DNA of 64,000 nt, taken from Opitutia bacterium. GTDB lineage: Bacteria > Verrucomicrobiota > Verrucomicrobiia > Opitutales > Opitutaceae. Every line of letters begins with the position of its first letter. Position 1 is the stretch's first letter. The position numbers and the translations under genes were made by a program. Under the pieces are notes generated by a model that saw only the letters and a program-made list of their open reading frames with translations, was not told the origin of the DNA and did no database searches. Positions 33,485 to 42,366 of the stretch are shown here, piece after piece. The stretch lies in the NCBI GenBank assembly GCA_016187945.1, contig JACPIT010000005.1, positions 806,001-870,000 of the forward strand, in the 5' to 3' direction.

Positions 33485-34864
33485 ATGAACACCGTCCAAC
33501 CCACGCCTGACTCGAGCGCATCCGCCTCGGCGGCATCCTCTCCGCCGCCCGCGCCCGCCGGCCGTCCGCGTTTCTGGCCGGCGGGCTGGTGGCGCTGGAT
33601 GGAGCGGCGCGTCGGCGTCGTGCCGCTGCCGGTGCTCGTGGCGCTCGTCGGCATCATCGGCTATTTCGTCCGCGTCGGCAAAGTGCCGCCGGAGCTGTGC
33701 ATGATGATCGCCGTGATCGGCGTGGGCGGCTTCCTCTGCGCCGAGGTCGGCAAACACCTCCCGCTCCTCAAGCACATCGGCGGCGCGGCGATCTTTGCGA
33801 CCTTCGTGCCGTCGGCGCTCGTGTTCTACGGCGTGCTGCCTGACACGTTGATGCAGCCGGTGGCGGAGTTCACGAAGTCCTCGCAATTCCTCTACCTGTT
33901 CATCACGGCGGTCATCGTCGGCAGCATCCTCGGCATGGATCGCCGCGTGCTGATCCGCGGCTTCCTGAAAATCTTCGTGCCGCTCGCCGCCGGCTCGCTC
34001 GCGGCGCTGTGCGTCGGCACCGCCGTCGGCACCGCGCTCGGGCTCGGCGCGCGGCACACGCTGCTCTTCGTCGTCATCCCGATCATGGCCGGCGGGGTGG
34101 GCGAGGGCGCCATCCCGCTCTCGACCGGCTACGCCGAACTGCTGCACGTCGACCCAGGCGAGCTCTTCGCGCAAATCCTCCCGCCCGTCATGTTCGGCAG
34201 CCTGACCGCGGTGGTGTTCGCCGGCCTGCTGAATTTCTTCGGGAAAAAATTCCCGCGCTTCACCGGCGACGGCCGCATCCAACCCGGCGAACACGACGAC
34301 CTGAAACCCGGCGAGCACGAGATCGCCGAGCACATGGACATCGACCACATCGCCGCCGCCGGCATGTTCGCCGTCACGCTTTACCTCGCGGGTCTGATGG
34401 GCAAGGAGGCGTTCGGTTTCCCCGCGCCGGTGACGATGCTCTTCCTCGCCGTCGCCGCGAAGCTCGCGTTCGTCGTGCCACCGCGCACGCAAGCCGGCGC
34501 CTATGTCGTCTACCGCTTCTTCCGCATCGCCGTCACCTATCCGCTGCTCTTCGCCATCGGCGCCGTGATGACGCCGTGGGACAAACTCATCGCTGCGTTT
34601 CATTGGGCCAACCTCGTCACGATCATCGCGACCGTGGCGACGCTGATGACGACCGGCTGGTTTGTCGGACGCTGGGTGAAACTCTACCCGCTCGAAGCCG
34701 CCATCGTGAATGCCTGCCACAGCGGCCAGGGTGGCACGGGCGACGTCGCGATCCTCACCGCGGCGAACCGGATGCAACTGATGCCGTTCGCTCAGATCGC
34801 CACGCGCATCGGCGGCGCGCTCACGGTGACGCTCACGCTGCTGGCGCTGAGAGCGCTCGGGTGA
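33485..34864 (+). CDS. 2-hydroxycarboxylate transporter (2HCT family, CitS/CimH-like)
   Basis: 459-residue inner-membrane symporter for citrate, malate or related 2-hydroxycarboxylates. About 11 membrane segments follow a Pro/Ser-rich N-terminal tail of 40 residues. The two re-entrant-loop signatures of the family are present: GGVGEGAIPLSTGYAE in the N-terminal half and CHSGQGGTGDVAILTAANRM followed by LMPFAQIATRIGGA in the C-terminal half. Start 33485 is the only ATG near the family's N-terminus. Followed by a DASS transporter, with a hairpin repeat between them. Confidence 0.94.
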   Translation: MNTVQPTPDSSASASAASSPPPAPAGRPRFWPAGWWRWMERRVGVVPLPVLVALVGIIGYFVRVGKVPPELCMMIAVIGVGGFLCAEVGKHLPLLKHIGGAAIFATFVPSALVFYGVLPDTLMQPVAEFTKSSQFLYLFITAVIVGSILGMDRRVLIRGFLKIFVPLAAGSLAALCVGTAVGTALGLGARHTLLFVVIPIMAGGVGEGAIPLSTGYAELLHVDPGELFAQILPPVMFGSLTAVVFAGLLNFFGKKFPRFTGDGRIQPGEHDDLKPGEHEIAEHMDIDHIAAAGMFAVTLYLAGLMGKEAFGFPAPVTMLFLAVAAKLAFVVPPRTQAGAYVVYRFFRIAVTYPLLFAIGAVMTPWDKLIAAFHWANLVTIIATVATLMTTGWFVGRWVKLYPLEAAIVNACHSGQGGTGDVAILTAANRMQLMPFAQIATRIGGALTVTLTLLALRALG

Positions 34865-34872
34865 TTGATCCG

Positions 34873-34959
34873 AGGTGGAACGCGTTGACCCCAACGCGTT
34901 CGAGGACTCGCGCAACGGGATGGACGTTCCGAGCGCGTTGAGGTCAACGCGCTCCACCT
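34873..34959. repeat. paired hairpin repeat, GGTGGAGCGCGTTG family, copy 3
   Basis: Arms 34873-34900 and 34932-34959 match copies 1 and 2 with a few changes; the order of the CC and TC variants of the loop is swapped. An open frame runs through it into the DASS gene, but those residues are repeat translation. Confidence 0.88.
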
Positions 34960-35015
34960 TTCGACCGATTTCTTCGCCGCCGTCCTTGCCACCTCCCGCT
35001 CGCTCTCGCACCCTC

Positions 35016-36455
35016 GTGCCCGCGGTGACCACCCCTCAGCCGATCAATCTCCCGCTCGCGACGGCGTTGCGCCGCTGGGCTTTCGTGCTCGCGCCGGGAC
35101 TCGTGCTCTACTTCGCGCCAGTCGGGCCGTTCACCGATCCGCAACGGCACCTGCTCGCGATCTTCGCGGCCACGATCGTCGCCCTCGTCGTGCGGCCGGT
35201 CGAGATGGGCGTCAGCGTGTTTCTCGCGACGGTGTTGCTCATCCTCACCGGCACGCTCTCGGCCGAGACGGCGCTGGCGGCGTTCGGGAACACGACGGTG
35301 TGGCTGATCTTCGCGGCGTTCCTCTTCGCACGCGCGATCCACACCACGAAACTCGGTGCGCGCATCGCGTATTTTTTCATCAGTTGGTTCGGGCGCACGT
35401 CGCTGACCCTCGGCTACTCGGTCGCCATCTCGGACCTCGTGCTCGCGCCGGTCGTGCCGTCCGACACCGCGCGCGGCGGCGGCATCATCGCGCCGATCGT
35501 GCGCAGTCTCGCGAAGGCGCTCGACTCCGAGCCCGGCCCGACGGCGAACCGCATCGGCGCCTACCTGACGCTCGTCGGGTTTCATTGCACCTACACGGCG
35601 TCGGCGATGTTCCTCACCGGGATGGCCGCGAATCCGCTCATCGCGCGCCTCGCGAAAACCACCGCGGGCGTCGACATGACCTGGGGACGCTGGGCGCTCG
35701 CGGCGTCGTTGCCGGGGTTGTGCTCGTTCGCGCTGATCCCGTGGCTGCTGCACGAACTCAGTCCGCCCGACCTCCGCGAAACCGAGCACGCGCGCGCGCA
35801 TGCCCGCGACAAGCTCCGCGGCCTCGGCCCGATGAGTCGCGGCGAACGCGTGCTCGTGGTCATCATGCTCGTGGTGCTCGGCGCATGGGTGACGGCGCCG
35901 CTGCACGGCCTCGGCAACACCACTGTCGCACTCGCGGGCGTGAGCCTCGTATTGCTCTGTCGCGTGGTGACGTGGGACGAATTGCTCGGCGACAAGACGG
36001 CGTGGGACGCGTTGATCTGGTTCGCGCCGCTGCTGATGATGGCGGAGCAACTGCAGCAGCAAGGGGTGATCGGGCTGATCTCCGGACAGGTTTTCTCGCA
36101 TTTGCATGGCTGGCCCTGGGCGGTGGCGCTCGGTGCGCTGGTGATCGCCTACCTCTACGCGCACTACACGTTCGCGAGCATGACGGCGCACGTCTCCGCG
36201 CTTTATCCCGGTTTTCTCGGCGCGGCGCTGGCGGTCGGCGTGCCCGCGCAGCTCGCGGTGTGGCCGTTCGCGTTTTTCTCGAATCTCAACGCCGGCATCA
36301 CGCACTACGGCACGGGCTCGGCGCCGGTGTATTTCGGCGCAGGCTACGTGCGGCAGGGCAACTGGTGGGCGATCGGCTTCATCGTCTCGATCGCCAACCT
36401 CGGCATCTGGCTCGGCGTGGGCCTGCCGTGGTGGCGGCTGATCGGGCTGTGGTAG
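35016..36455 (+). CDS. DASS-family dicarboxylate transporter (2-oxoglutarate/malate type)
   Basis: About 479-residue inner-membrane transporter of the divalent-anion:Na+ family (SLC13/DASS). The plant-plastid-like signature FSNLNAGITHYGTGSAPVYFGAGYV near the C-terminus and the mid-protein LVAPVVPSDTARGGGI-like block identify the 2-oxoglutarate/malate translocator branch. No ATG is suitably placed; GTG at 35016 or 35025 are the likely starts, since upstream codons come from the hairpin repeat. It pairs functionally with the 2HCT transporter just upstream. Its 3' end faces the histidine-kinase gene across a GTAGGAGCGG palindrome. Confidence 0.9.
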   Translation: MPAVTTPQPINLPLATALRRWAFVLAPGLVLYFAPVGPFTDPQRHLLAIFAATIVALVVRPVEMGVSVFLATVLLILTGTLSAETALAAFGNTTVWLIFAAFLFARAIHTTKLGARIAYFFISWFGRTSLTLGYSVAISDLVLAPVVPSDTARGGGIIAPIVRSLAKALDSEPGPTANRIGAYLTLVGFHCTYTASAMFLTGMAANPLIARLAKTTAGVDMTWGRWALAASLPGLCSFALIPWLLHELSPPDLRETEHARAHARDKLRGLGPMSRGERVLVVIMLVVLGAWVTAPLHGLGNTTVALAGVSLVLLCRVVTWDELLGDKTAWDALIWFAPLLMMAEQLQQQGVIGLISGQVFSHLHGWPWAVALGALVIAYLYAHYTFASMTAHVSALYPGFLGAALAVGVPAQLAVWPFAFFSNLNAGITHYGTGSAPVYFGAGYVRQGNWWAIGFIVSIANLGIWLGVGLPWWRLIGLW

Positions 36456-36489
36456 TGCAGCGAAATCCACCGCGCCCGCGCGCGAAAGT

Positions 36490-36565
36490 TGTAGGAGCGG
36501 CTTTACGCCGCGATTGGTGCGCAGCGCATGCCGCCCGCGCATCGCGGCGTAAAGCCGCTCCTACA
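36490..36565. repeat. GTAGGAGCGGCTTTACGCC palindrome, copy 2
   Basis: Perfect 24-25 bp arms (36490-36514 and 36542-36565) in the convergent gap between the DASS transporter and the histidine kinase. Confidence 0.92.
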
Positions 36566-36568
36566 AAT

Positions 36569-37942
36569 TCACGCGCTGCGCTCGAGCACGGGCAGCTCGA
36601 ACACCACGCGCAGGCCGCTTCCGCTCTCGCGCGCCTCGGCGCGGATCGTGCCGCGATGCAGGCCGACGATGCTGCGCGAGATCGCGAGCCCGAGTCCGCT
36701 GCCTTTCGGCGCGGCGGGTTTGTCTTCGGCCTCGAGCCGCACGAAGCGGTCGAAGATCCGCTCGCGTTGTTCGGGCGCGACGCCGGGGCCTTGGTCTTCG
36801 ATGGCCACGCGCCACGACTCGACGGTGAAATCCGACGTGAGCGTGATCGTGCCGCCGGCGGGCGAGACGTTGATCGCGTTTTGCAGCAGGTTGAACAGCA
36901 CCTGCCGCAGCCAGTTCGGATCGAACTCGACGATGCCGGCGCCCTCGAGCTGCGCCGTGAAGTTCACGCCGCGATGCTCCGCGAGCGCGCGCGCGTCCTG
37001 CGCGAACGATTGCAGGAACGCCCGCGGGTTCTCGCGCCGAAACGCGAGCCGCACCGCGCGCGCCTCGGCGCGCGAGAGGAAGAGCAGCTCCTCGATGATC
37101 TTGTTGAGCCGCACGATTTCTTCGAGCTGCACCTGCACCGCCTCTTCCTGCGCCGGCGTGAGACCGCCTTCGACGAGGAGTTTCTCGGCCTGCAAGCGCA
37201 CGAGCGAGAGCGGCGTTTTGAGCTCGTGCGACGCTTCGGCGGTGAAGCGACGGATTTGGTTAAACGAAAGTTCGAGGCGATCGAACATCTCGTTGAGCAG
37301 GCGGGCGAGATTGGAAATCTCGTCCTGCACGTCGGCGACCGGAATGCGTTCGCTCAGATTGTCGGAACCGATGCGGTGGGCGGTCTCCTGGATGGCGCGC
37401 ACGGGGCTCAGCGCCACGCGGCTGAACACGAGACCGGTGATGAGGCTGAGCACGAGCATGAGGCAGACGAGAATCAGGCTGATCTCCGCGTAGCCATTCA
37501 TGACTTGCCGGACTTGGTTGGCGGGCGTGGCGACGAGCACGTCCATCGGGCCGAGGAAAAATTCGCCGATGCGCAGCGGGCCGATGCCGTCGAGCGGCGC
37601 GTCGAACGCGTGTTGGCCCGGCACGTCGACGAGGCGGCGCGCGCCGAGATTGTGCGAGGCGAAGAGCAGGCTTTTGTCCTTTGCGTGAATCTCGACGTAG
37701 AACAACACCGACGCGATCTCCGCGGCGCCGCGCATGCGCTCGTCGACTTCCGCAGGGGTGAGCTGCGCGTAATCGCCGCCGAGGCTGGATTTGATTTGCT
37801 CGAATTCGGCACGGTTCAGCGCATCGAGCGCGTGCACGAGGTGCTGTTGCAGCAGGTAGTAGCCGGCGACGAACAGCAGAATCAGCGTCGCGGTGGAGAC
37901 GCCCGCATACCACAGGGCCAGCCGCGCACCGATCGACCTCAT
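36569..37942 (-). CDS. sensor histidine kinase (EnvZ/QseC type)
   Basis: 457-residue inner-membrane sensor. TM1 about 10-30, a periplasmic sensor of about 120 residues, TM2 about 152-175, then HAMP (SPVRAIQETAHRIGSDNLSERIP), HisKA with phospho-acceptor His239 in EASHELKTPLSLVRLQ, and HATPase_c (LLQNAINVSP, DQGPGV, GSGLGLAISRSI). The ATG at 37942 overlaps the TGA of the response-regulator gene (ATGA), so the two are translationally coupled. The signal is unknown; nearby transport genes for organic acids and iron are candidates for control. Confidence 0.94.
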   Translation of the reverse strand: MRSIGARLALWYAGVSTATLILLFVAGYYLLQQHLVHALDALNRAEFEQIKSSLGGDYAQLTPAEVDERMRGAAEIASVLFYVEIHAKDKSLLFASHNLGARRLVDVPGQHAFDAPLDGIGPLRIGEFFLGPMDVLVATPANQVRQVMNGYAEISLILVCLMLVLSLITGLVFSRVALSPVRAIQETAHRIGSDNLSERIPVADVQDEISNLARLLNEMFDRLELSFNQIRRFTAEASHELKTPLSLVRLQAEKLLVEGGLTPAQEEAVQVQLEEIVRLNKIIEELLFLSRAEARAVRLAFRRENPRAFLQSFAQDARALAEHRGVNFTAQLEGAGIVEFDPNWLRQVLFNLLQNAINVSPAGGTITLTSDFTVESWRVAIEDQGPGVAPEQRERIFDRFVRLEAEDKPAAPKGSGLGLAISRSIVGLHRGTIRAEARESGSGLRVVFELPVLERSA

Positions 37943-38607
37943 GGCAGGAGCTGGTAGCCGACGCCGCGCACGGTTCTGAAAAGCGGCCGGGCGGGGTCGG
38001 TGTCGAACTTCGCGCGCAGCTTGCTCATGTAGACGTCGAGCAGGTTGCCGTCGATGTCGTAGGCCGACTCCCAGATTTTTTCCGCGATGAGGGTGCGTGG
38101 CAGGATGCGGCCGGCGTTTTGGAGAAAAACTTCCAGCAGCGCGAACTCGCGACTCGTCAGCTCCACCGGCTGGCCGCCGAGCGCGACAGTGCGCGCGAGC
38201 AAATCCATGCGCACGCCGCGGTGTTCGAGCACGGTTTCCTTCACGGCGCTCTGGCGGCGCAGCAGCGAGCGCACGCGCGCGAGCAGTTCCTCGAGCGAGA
38301 ACGGTTTCGCGAGATAATCGTCCGCACCGACGTCGAGGCCCTTGATGCGATCTTCCACCGCGTCGCGCGCGCTGAGAATCAGCACCGGCTCGTTGAAGCC
38401 GCTGCGGCGCCACTCGCGGAGCAGATCGAGCCCGTCGCCGTCGGGCAGGCCGAGGTCGAGGATGATCACGTCGTAACCGGTTTCGCAGAGCGCATCGCGC
38501 GCGGTGGCGCAATTCGCGACCCAAGTCGCGGTGTAGCTGCGTTCCACGAGGCTTTTCTTGATGAACTGACCGAGCCGCCGCTCGTCTTCCACGATCAGGA
38601 TTTTCAC
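37939..38607 (-). CDS. OmpR-family response regulator
   Basis: 222-residue regulator: receiver domain with phospho-acceptor Asp51 in VIILDLGLPDGDG, acidic pocket VEDE and Lys in DYLAKPFS, then a winged-helix DNA-binding domain (LTSREFALLEVFLQNAGRILPRTLI, RTVRGVGYQLLP). Closest in type to QseB/PmrA/CusR. The GTG at 38607 (giving MKILIVEDE) is preferred to an ATG 18 codons upstream because receiver domains start at this point. Upstream sequence contains CTGAAATTTTCTTAAC, which may be an autoregulatory site. Confidence 0.94.
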   Translation of the reverse strand: MKILIVEDERRLGQFIKKSLVERSYTATWVANCATARDALCETGYDVIILDLGLPDGDGLDLLREWRRSGFNEPVLILSARDAVEDRIKGLDVGADDYLAKPFSLEELLARVRSLLRRQSAVKETVLEHRGVRMDLLARTVALGGQPVELTSREFALLEVFLQNAGRILPRTLIAEKIWESAYDIDGNLLDVYMSKLRAKFDTDPARPLFRTVRGVGYQLLP

Positions 38608-38832
38608 GGGGTGGGGTGACGCCCGAATGAAAACCGGCGCGCGCAGTCGTCGCGAGGGCAAACTCCGTTAAGAAAATTTCAGGTTCGCGCACGGGACATC
38701 GCCGGAGAGGGCGCGGCCCCAGCGGCGCGCCGCTCACGCGCGAGCCGCCGCGCCAGACGGCGGGTGTTTCCGCGGCGAAGCTGCGCGGTGCGCCTACCGG
38801 CGCGCGAAGTCCGCGCGCGCTAGTCTGAGGCC

Positions 38833-40080
38833 GTGAACGGTTGCGAAAAAAAGCTCCGCGCCAACTCCGGCCACGCACGATCGCGGCCGGCGAAACCGGA
38901 GCCATGGGGGCTTGCTTACCGCGATTTCAAGGCGACGCGGTTCTTCGGCTCCCTCGACGGGCTGCGCGCGCTGAGCATCGTGGCGGTGATCTGGTTTCAC
39001 ACCGTTTCGCACGATCACGCGACGCTGCTCGGGCAAGGCAACAAAGGCGTGACGCTTTTTTTTGCGATCAGCGGCTTCCTTATCGTGACGCTCCTGCTGC
39101 GCCAGAAGGAGCGCACCGGCTCGATCGACCTGGGAAATTTCTGGGCGCGGCGCGTGCTGCGCATCTTCCCGGTCTATTACCTCGCGCTCTCGCTCTACGT
39201 CGTGCTCGTGGCGCTGGTGGAGCGCGACCCGGCGGCGCGGGAGGCGTTCTGGGGAAACTTGCCAGCGTTCGCCACGTTCACGTCGAACTGGTTCGTCGAC
39301 CTCGAGAATGCGCGCGTGATCTTCTACTTCGCCTGGTCGCTCGCGGCGGAGGAGCAGTTCTATCTCCTCTGGCCGCTCGTCGAGCGCGTCGCGCGCGGGC
39401 GGCGGCCGCTGCTGATCGCCGGCGTCGCTCTGCTCGTCACGCAGGCCGTTGCGTTCGCGTGGCCGCTCGCGAGTCGCGGCTACCTGCCGCTGCGGATGGT
39501 GACGAGCGTGCCGGCCGCGATCCTGTTCGGCGTGGCGCTCGCGCATTTGCTGCATCGGCCGCGGACGTTCCACTGGCTGTGGACGTTGTTCGGGCGACGC
39601 GGGAGCGCGTTCGGCGCGGCAGCGGTGGCGCTGGCCGCGCTCGCTTTCGCGCCGGCTTGGGGCGCGGCGGGCGAGTTGGCGATGGCGTTCGCGCTGGCGC
39701 TGCTCGTGGCCGCGTGCGTCGTGCGCGAAGACAACGATCTCGCTCGCGTGCTGCGGCTGAGGCCGGTCGCGTGGATCGGCACGGTAAGCTACGGCATGTA
39801 TCTTTTCCACATGGTCGCGGTGAATCTCGTGCGCCGCGCCGCGAGCGCGACGGGGGTGACGTCGCCCTACGTGGATTTCCTCGGCGGCACGCTGCTCGCC
39901 CTCGCGCTCGCGACCGCCAGCTATCTTACCTACGAGCGTTTTTTCCTGTGGTTAAAAGAGCGCTGGTTCGCCTCGGAGCGCTCCGCCTTGGCGGCGCCGG
40001 TGCGCAAACCGGTGGGAACGTTGACGGTGGGAGGGGCTTTACGTCCCGACGTTGGACGCGAGCCGAGCGTCGGGGCTTAA
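38833..40080 (+). CDS. acyltransferase 3 (OafA/YrhL family) membrane protein
   Basis: 415-residue inner-membrane acyltransferase that O-acylates (often acetylates) extracytoplasmic sugars. The N-terminal RFFGSLDGLRALSIVAVIWFH gives the catalytic-type Arg and His of the family, and about ten membrane segments follow, with ARRVLRIFPVYY and the AAEEQFYLLWPLV block typical of the group. Start is a GTG at 38833. The last about 18 residues and the TAA stop are supplied by a palindrome (40030-40090), so the native C-terminus has probably been replaced by repeat sequence. No polysaccharide genes are adjacent. Confidence 0.88.
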   Translation: MNGCEKKLRANSGHARSRPAKPEPWGLAYRDFKATRFFGSLDGLRALSIVAVIWFHTVSHDHATLLGQGNKGVTLFFAISGFLIVTLLLRQKERTGSIDLGNFWARRVLRIFPVYYLALSLYVVLVALVERDPAAREAFWGNLPAFATFTSNWFVDLENARVIFYFAWSLAAEEQFYLLWPLVERVARGRRPLLIAGVALLVTQAVAFAWPLASRGYLPLRMVTSVPAAILFGVALAHLLHRPRTFHWLWTLFGRRGSAFGAAAVALAALAFAPAWGAAGELAMAFALALLVAACVVREDNDLARVLRLRPVAWIGTVSYGMYLFHMVAVNLVRRAASATGVTSPYVDFLGGTLLALALATASYLTYERFFLWLKERWFASERSALAAPVRKPVGTLTVGGALRPDVGREPSVGA

Positions 40081-40090
40081 AGCCCCTCTC
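40030..40090. repeat. GAGGGGCTTTACGTCCCGAC palindrome overlapping a gene end
   Basis: Left arm from 40030 (GAGGGGCTTTACGTCCCGAC) and right arm 40066-40090 (CGTCGGGGCTTAAAGCCCCT) pair almost fully. The stop codon of the acyltransferase lies in the right arm. Confidence 0.85.
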
Positions 40091-40161
40091 CGCCGCGCCG
40101 AAGTGCTGCGGCCGCCGACTCCGGCGTTGCGCGCGCTCGCGGCGCCGCGTTGAGTCGGCGC

Positions 40162-40602
40162 ATGCGCATCGCGGTGATTTCCGACACGCATGATCGTTAC
40201 CCGGCAGATTTGCCCGCGCGCCTGGCGGCGGCGGATGAGATCTGGCATCTCGGGGACGTGTGCGCGCCGGAGGTGCTTGTGGAGTTCGAACTGCTCGGAA
40301 AACCGCTGCACGTCGTCCTCGGCAACAACGAGGCGCATAATTTCTGGCCGATCGAACTGACGCTCGAGCGCGGCGGGTGGCGCTTTTTCCTGACGCACAT
40401 CCCGCCGCGCCGCGCGCCGCGCGGAGCGCACTTCGTGTTGCACGGTCACACGCACGTGCCGCGCGACGAGGCGGATGCCGGCGGCGTGCGCTGGCTGAAT
40501 CCCGGGTGCATTTCCCGACCCAATCGGGGCGCGCCGGCAAGCTTCGCCTGGCTGGTGATCGAGCCGGGCGGCCGGCCGGAGTGGAAATTGGTGCGCGTGT
40601 GA
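40162..40602 (+). CDS. yfcE: YfcE/MJ0936-like metallophosphoesterase
   Basis: 146-residue calcineurin-like phosphodiesterase. Metal-binding motifs in order: ISDTHDR (residues 5-11), HLGDVC, GNNE, THIPP and HGHTHVPR, the full two-metal set of the YfcE family. Biological substrate unknown; homologues hydrolyse phosphodiesters in vitro. Start 40162 puts the first beta-strand (MRIAVISDTH) at the N-terminus. Confidence 0.92.
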   Translation: MRIAVISDTHDRYPADLPARLAAADEIWHLGDVCAPEVLVEFELLGKPLHVVLGNNEAHNFWPIELTLERGGWRFFLTHIPPRRAPRGAHFVLHGHTHVPRDEADAGGVRWLNPGCISRPNRGAPASFAWLVIEPGGRPEWKLVRV

Positions 40603-40630
40603 ACGACGCTGCGCGGACGCCGGCGCGGCG

Positions 40631-40833
40631 AAAGCTCCAAGCTCCAACGTCCAAGCTCCAGGGAAACTCCAAGCGACGACCCGCCAAAACCGGAGGAACC
40701 ACAGAAGCACAAAGGCACGAAGAGAGGCCGTTCTCTTTGCATCGCTGAGCTTTTGTGGTTCGTCCGATGTGCCAGCTCCGTGATTGGAGGGCTGAAATTT
40801 CTCTGGAGCTTGGACGTTGGAGCTTGGAGCTTT
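40631..40833. repeat. 203-bp element with perfect 31-bp inverted arms and a nested inverted pair
   Basis: Arms 40631-40661 and 40803-40833 are exact complements built of repeated GCTCCAA words. Inside are a second inverted pair, GGAACCACAGAAGC (40695-40708) and GCTTTTGTGGTTC (40749-40761), and AAGGCACGAAG wording. The element fills the gap between the phosphoesterase and acetyltransferase genes and has no convincing ORF. Confidence 0.82.
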
Positions 40834-40869
40834 CCTCACGGCTGGCTCGTTTCCTGCAAAACCGTCCAC

Positions 40870-41397
40870 ATGCAAATCGTCGCCTTCACCGCTTCGCAAC
40901 TGCTCGCGCGCTCGAGCGATTTCGAGCGTCTGCTTGCGGACGCCGTCACGCACGGTGCGTCGATCGGTTTCATGCTCCCGCTCGACGCAGACGAGGCGGA
41001 AGCTTACTGGCGCAGCGTGGCGGCGCAGATCGAGTCGGGCGGCAAAGTGCTGTTCGCTGCGCTCGGCGCCGACGGCTCGCTGCTCGGCAGCGGACAGCTC
41101 GCGTTCGAGTCGCGCGCGAACGGCAGGCATCGCGCCGAGGTGCAAAAAGTCATGGTGCGGCACGCCGCGCGCGGGCGCGGCATCGGCGCGGAGCTGATGC
41201 GCGCGCTCGAAGCGGAAGCGCGGCGCGCCGGGCGCACGCTGCTGTTCCTCGACACCAGCGTCGGCGTGAGCGGCGCGGTGCAGTTCTACGAGAAACTCGG
41301 CTACACGTTCGTCGGCAGCATTCCGGATTATGCGCGCGATCCGGATGGTGCGTTCGCGCCGAACGCAATCTTCTTCAAGCGAATTTCTGTGACGTGA
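40870..41397 (+). CDS. GNAT-family N-acetyltransferase
   Basis: 175-residue acetyl-CoA-dependent acetyltransferase. The acetyl-CoA loop is V-R-H-A-A-R-G-R-G-I-G (motif A, about residue 95-105), followed by RTLLFLDTSVG and AVQFYEKLGYTFVGSIPDYA, the motif B block. The FLDTS...YEKLGY pattern is shared with enzymes of the antibiotic/amino-acid acetylating subgroup, but substrate cannot be assigned. The start ATG at 40870 lies 37 bp after the inverted-repeat element; an earlier open frame is repeat translation. A metallopeptidase gene follows 47 bp downstream. Confidence 0.9.
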   Translation: MQIVAFTASQLLARSSDFERLLADAVTHGASIGFMLPLDADEAEAYWRSVAAQIESGGKVLFAALGADGSLLGSGQLAFESRANGRHRAEVQKVMVRHAARGRGIGAELMRALEAEARRAGRTLLFLDTSVGVSGAVQFYEKLGYTFVGSIPDYARDPDGAFAPNAIFFKRISVT

Positions 41398-41444
41398 GAT
41401 TTCGTTGGAAATCCGGCGCGAGCGAACTTAGCTCACCGTTCTTG

Positions 41445-42161
41445 ATGAACAGCGGGGAGCAGGAATTTTTTCAGTTGGGCACCGCGACGGCACCGTCGCC
41501 GGACCTCGTCTACGTGCGCAGCGCGCAGGCGCGGCGTTACCGGCTGACGTTGCGACGCGACGGCGTGGCGGTGGCGACTATTCCGCTGCGCGGCAACGAG
41601 CGCGAGGCGCAGCGTTTCGTCGAGCAGCACCGCGAGTGGCTCGAGCGCGCCCGCTCGCGCCAGGCGAAACGTCCGCGCGCGGCGGAGATTTGGACGATCG
41701 GCACGCACGTCCTGTGGCGCGGCGAGATGCAGCAGATCCGCGTCGCGACCGAGGGCGAAAAGCCGCAGGTGAGCGTGGCGGCGGACGTGTTCCGCGTCGC
41801 GTCGCTCGACGGCGACTTGCGTCCGACGCTCGAGGCGCACTTCGCGCGCCGGGCGAAGATCGAACTGCCGGCGCGCGCGTGGGAACTCGCCGCGGAGACG
41901 GGCGTGGACTTGAAGGCCGTGAGCGTGCGCAACCAGCGCGCGCGCTGGGGCTCGTGTTCGGCGGCGGGCGCGGTGTCGCTGAACTGGCGCCTCGTGCAGA
42001 CGCCGGACACGGTGCGCGACTACATCATTTATCACGAGCTGATGCACCTGAAGGAAATGAACCACAGCGATCGCTTCTGGGCGCGCGTGGAGGAAGTTTG
42101 CCCGTGGTGGAGGGACGCCGAGCGCTGGCTGAAGCGGAACGGCTCGCTGCTGGGGCTCTGA
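41445..42161 (+). CDS. YgjP/DUF45-type zinc metallopeptidase
   Basis: 238-residue protein of the YgjP-like (DUF45, M48-related) family. Zinc motif HELMHLKEMNHSDRFW near residue 190, preceded by the typical NQRARWGSCSAAGAVSLNWRL block. No signal peptide or membrane segment, so cytoplasmic. Physiological role is unknown in the family; in some bacteria it is linked to restriction or protein quality control. Start 41445 agrees with the family length of about 230. Confidence 0.9.
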   Translation: MNSGEQEFFQLGTATAPSPDLVYVRSAQARRYRLTLRRDGVAVATIPLRGNEREAQRFVEQHREWLERARSRQAKRPRAAEIWTIGTHVLWRGEMQQIRVATEGEKPQVSVAADVFRVASLDGDLRPTLEAHFARRAKIELPARAWELAAETGVDLKAVSVRNQRARWGSCSAAGAVSLNWRLVQTPDTVRDYIIYHELMHLKEMNHSDRFWARVEEVCPWWRDAERWLKRNGSLLGL

Positions 42162-42195
42162 GGCGGATCGATGCCGTCGAAGTGCGCGCAGCGTC

Positions 42196-42266
42196 GTAGC
42201 AGCCGAGGTAACGAGGCTGTGCTGCGACTTCACCCTGAATCCCAGCCTCCTCACGTCGGCGGCTAC
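42196..42266. repeat. GTAGCAGCCGA-GAGGCTG palindrome, copy 1
   Basis: Arms 42196-42219 and 42243-42266; the right arm on the minus strand is GTAGCCGCCGACGTGAGGAG. Copy 2 with perfect arms is at 61080-61148. Confidence 0.85.
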
Positions 42267-42366
42267 GAGACGCCGAGGTTGGGGCAGCGAAAGCGGCAAA
42301 TCGTCTGCGAGCGGCGGACCGTGAGATTTCCGGGAATAGCGCGGCGCGGCGCGGCTCTGATTCTCC

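Noticed and set aside
34875-35015. N-terminal extension of the DASS transporter beginning MERVDPNAF
   Set aside because: These residues are translation of the paired-hairpin repeat, which occurs in non-coding gaps elsewhere.
38662-38832. A gene between the response regulator and acyltransferase
   Set aside because: Only 171 bp, no ORF with coding character; probably the divergent promoter region.
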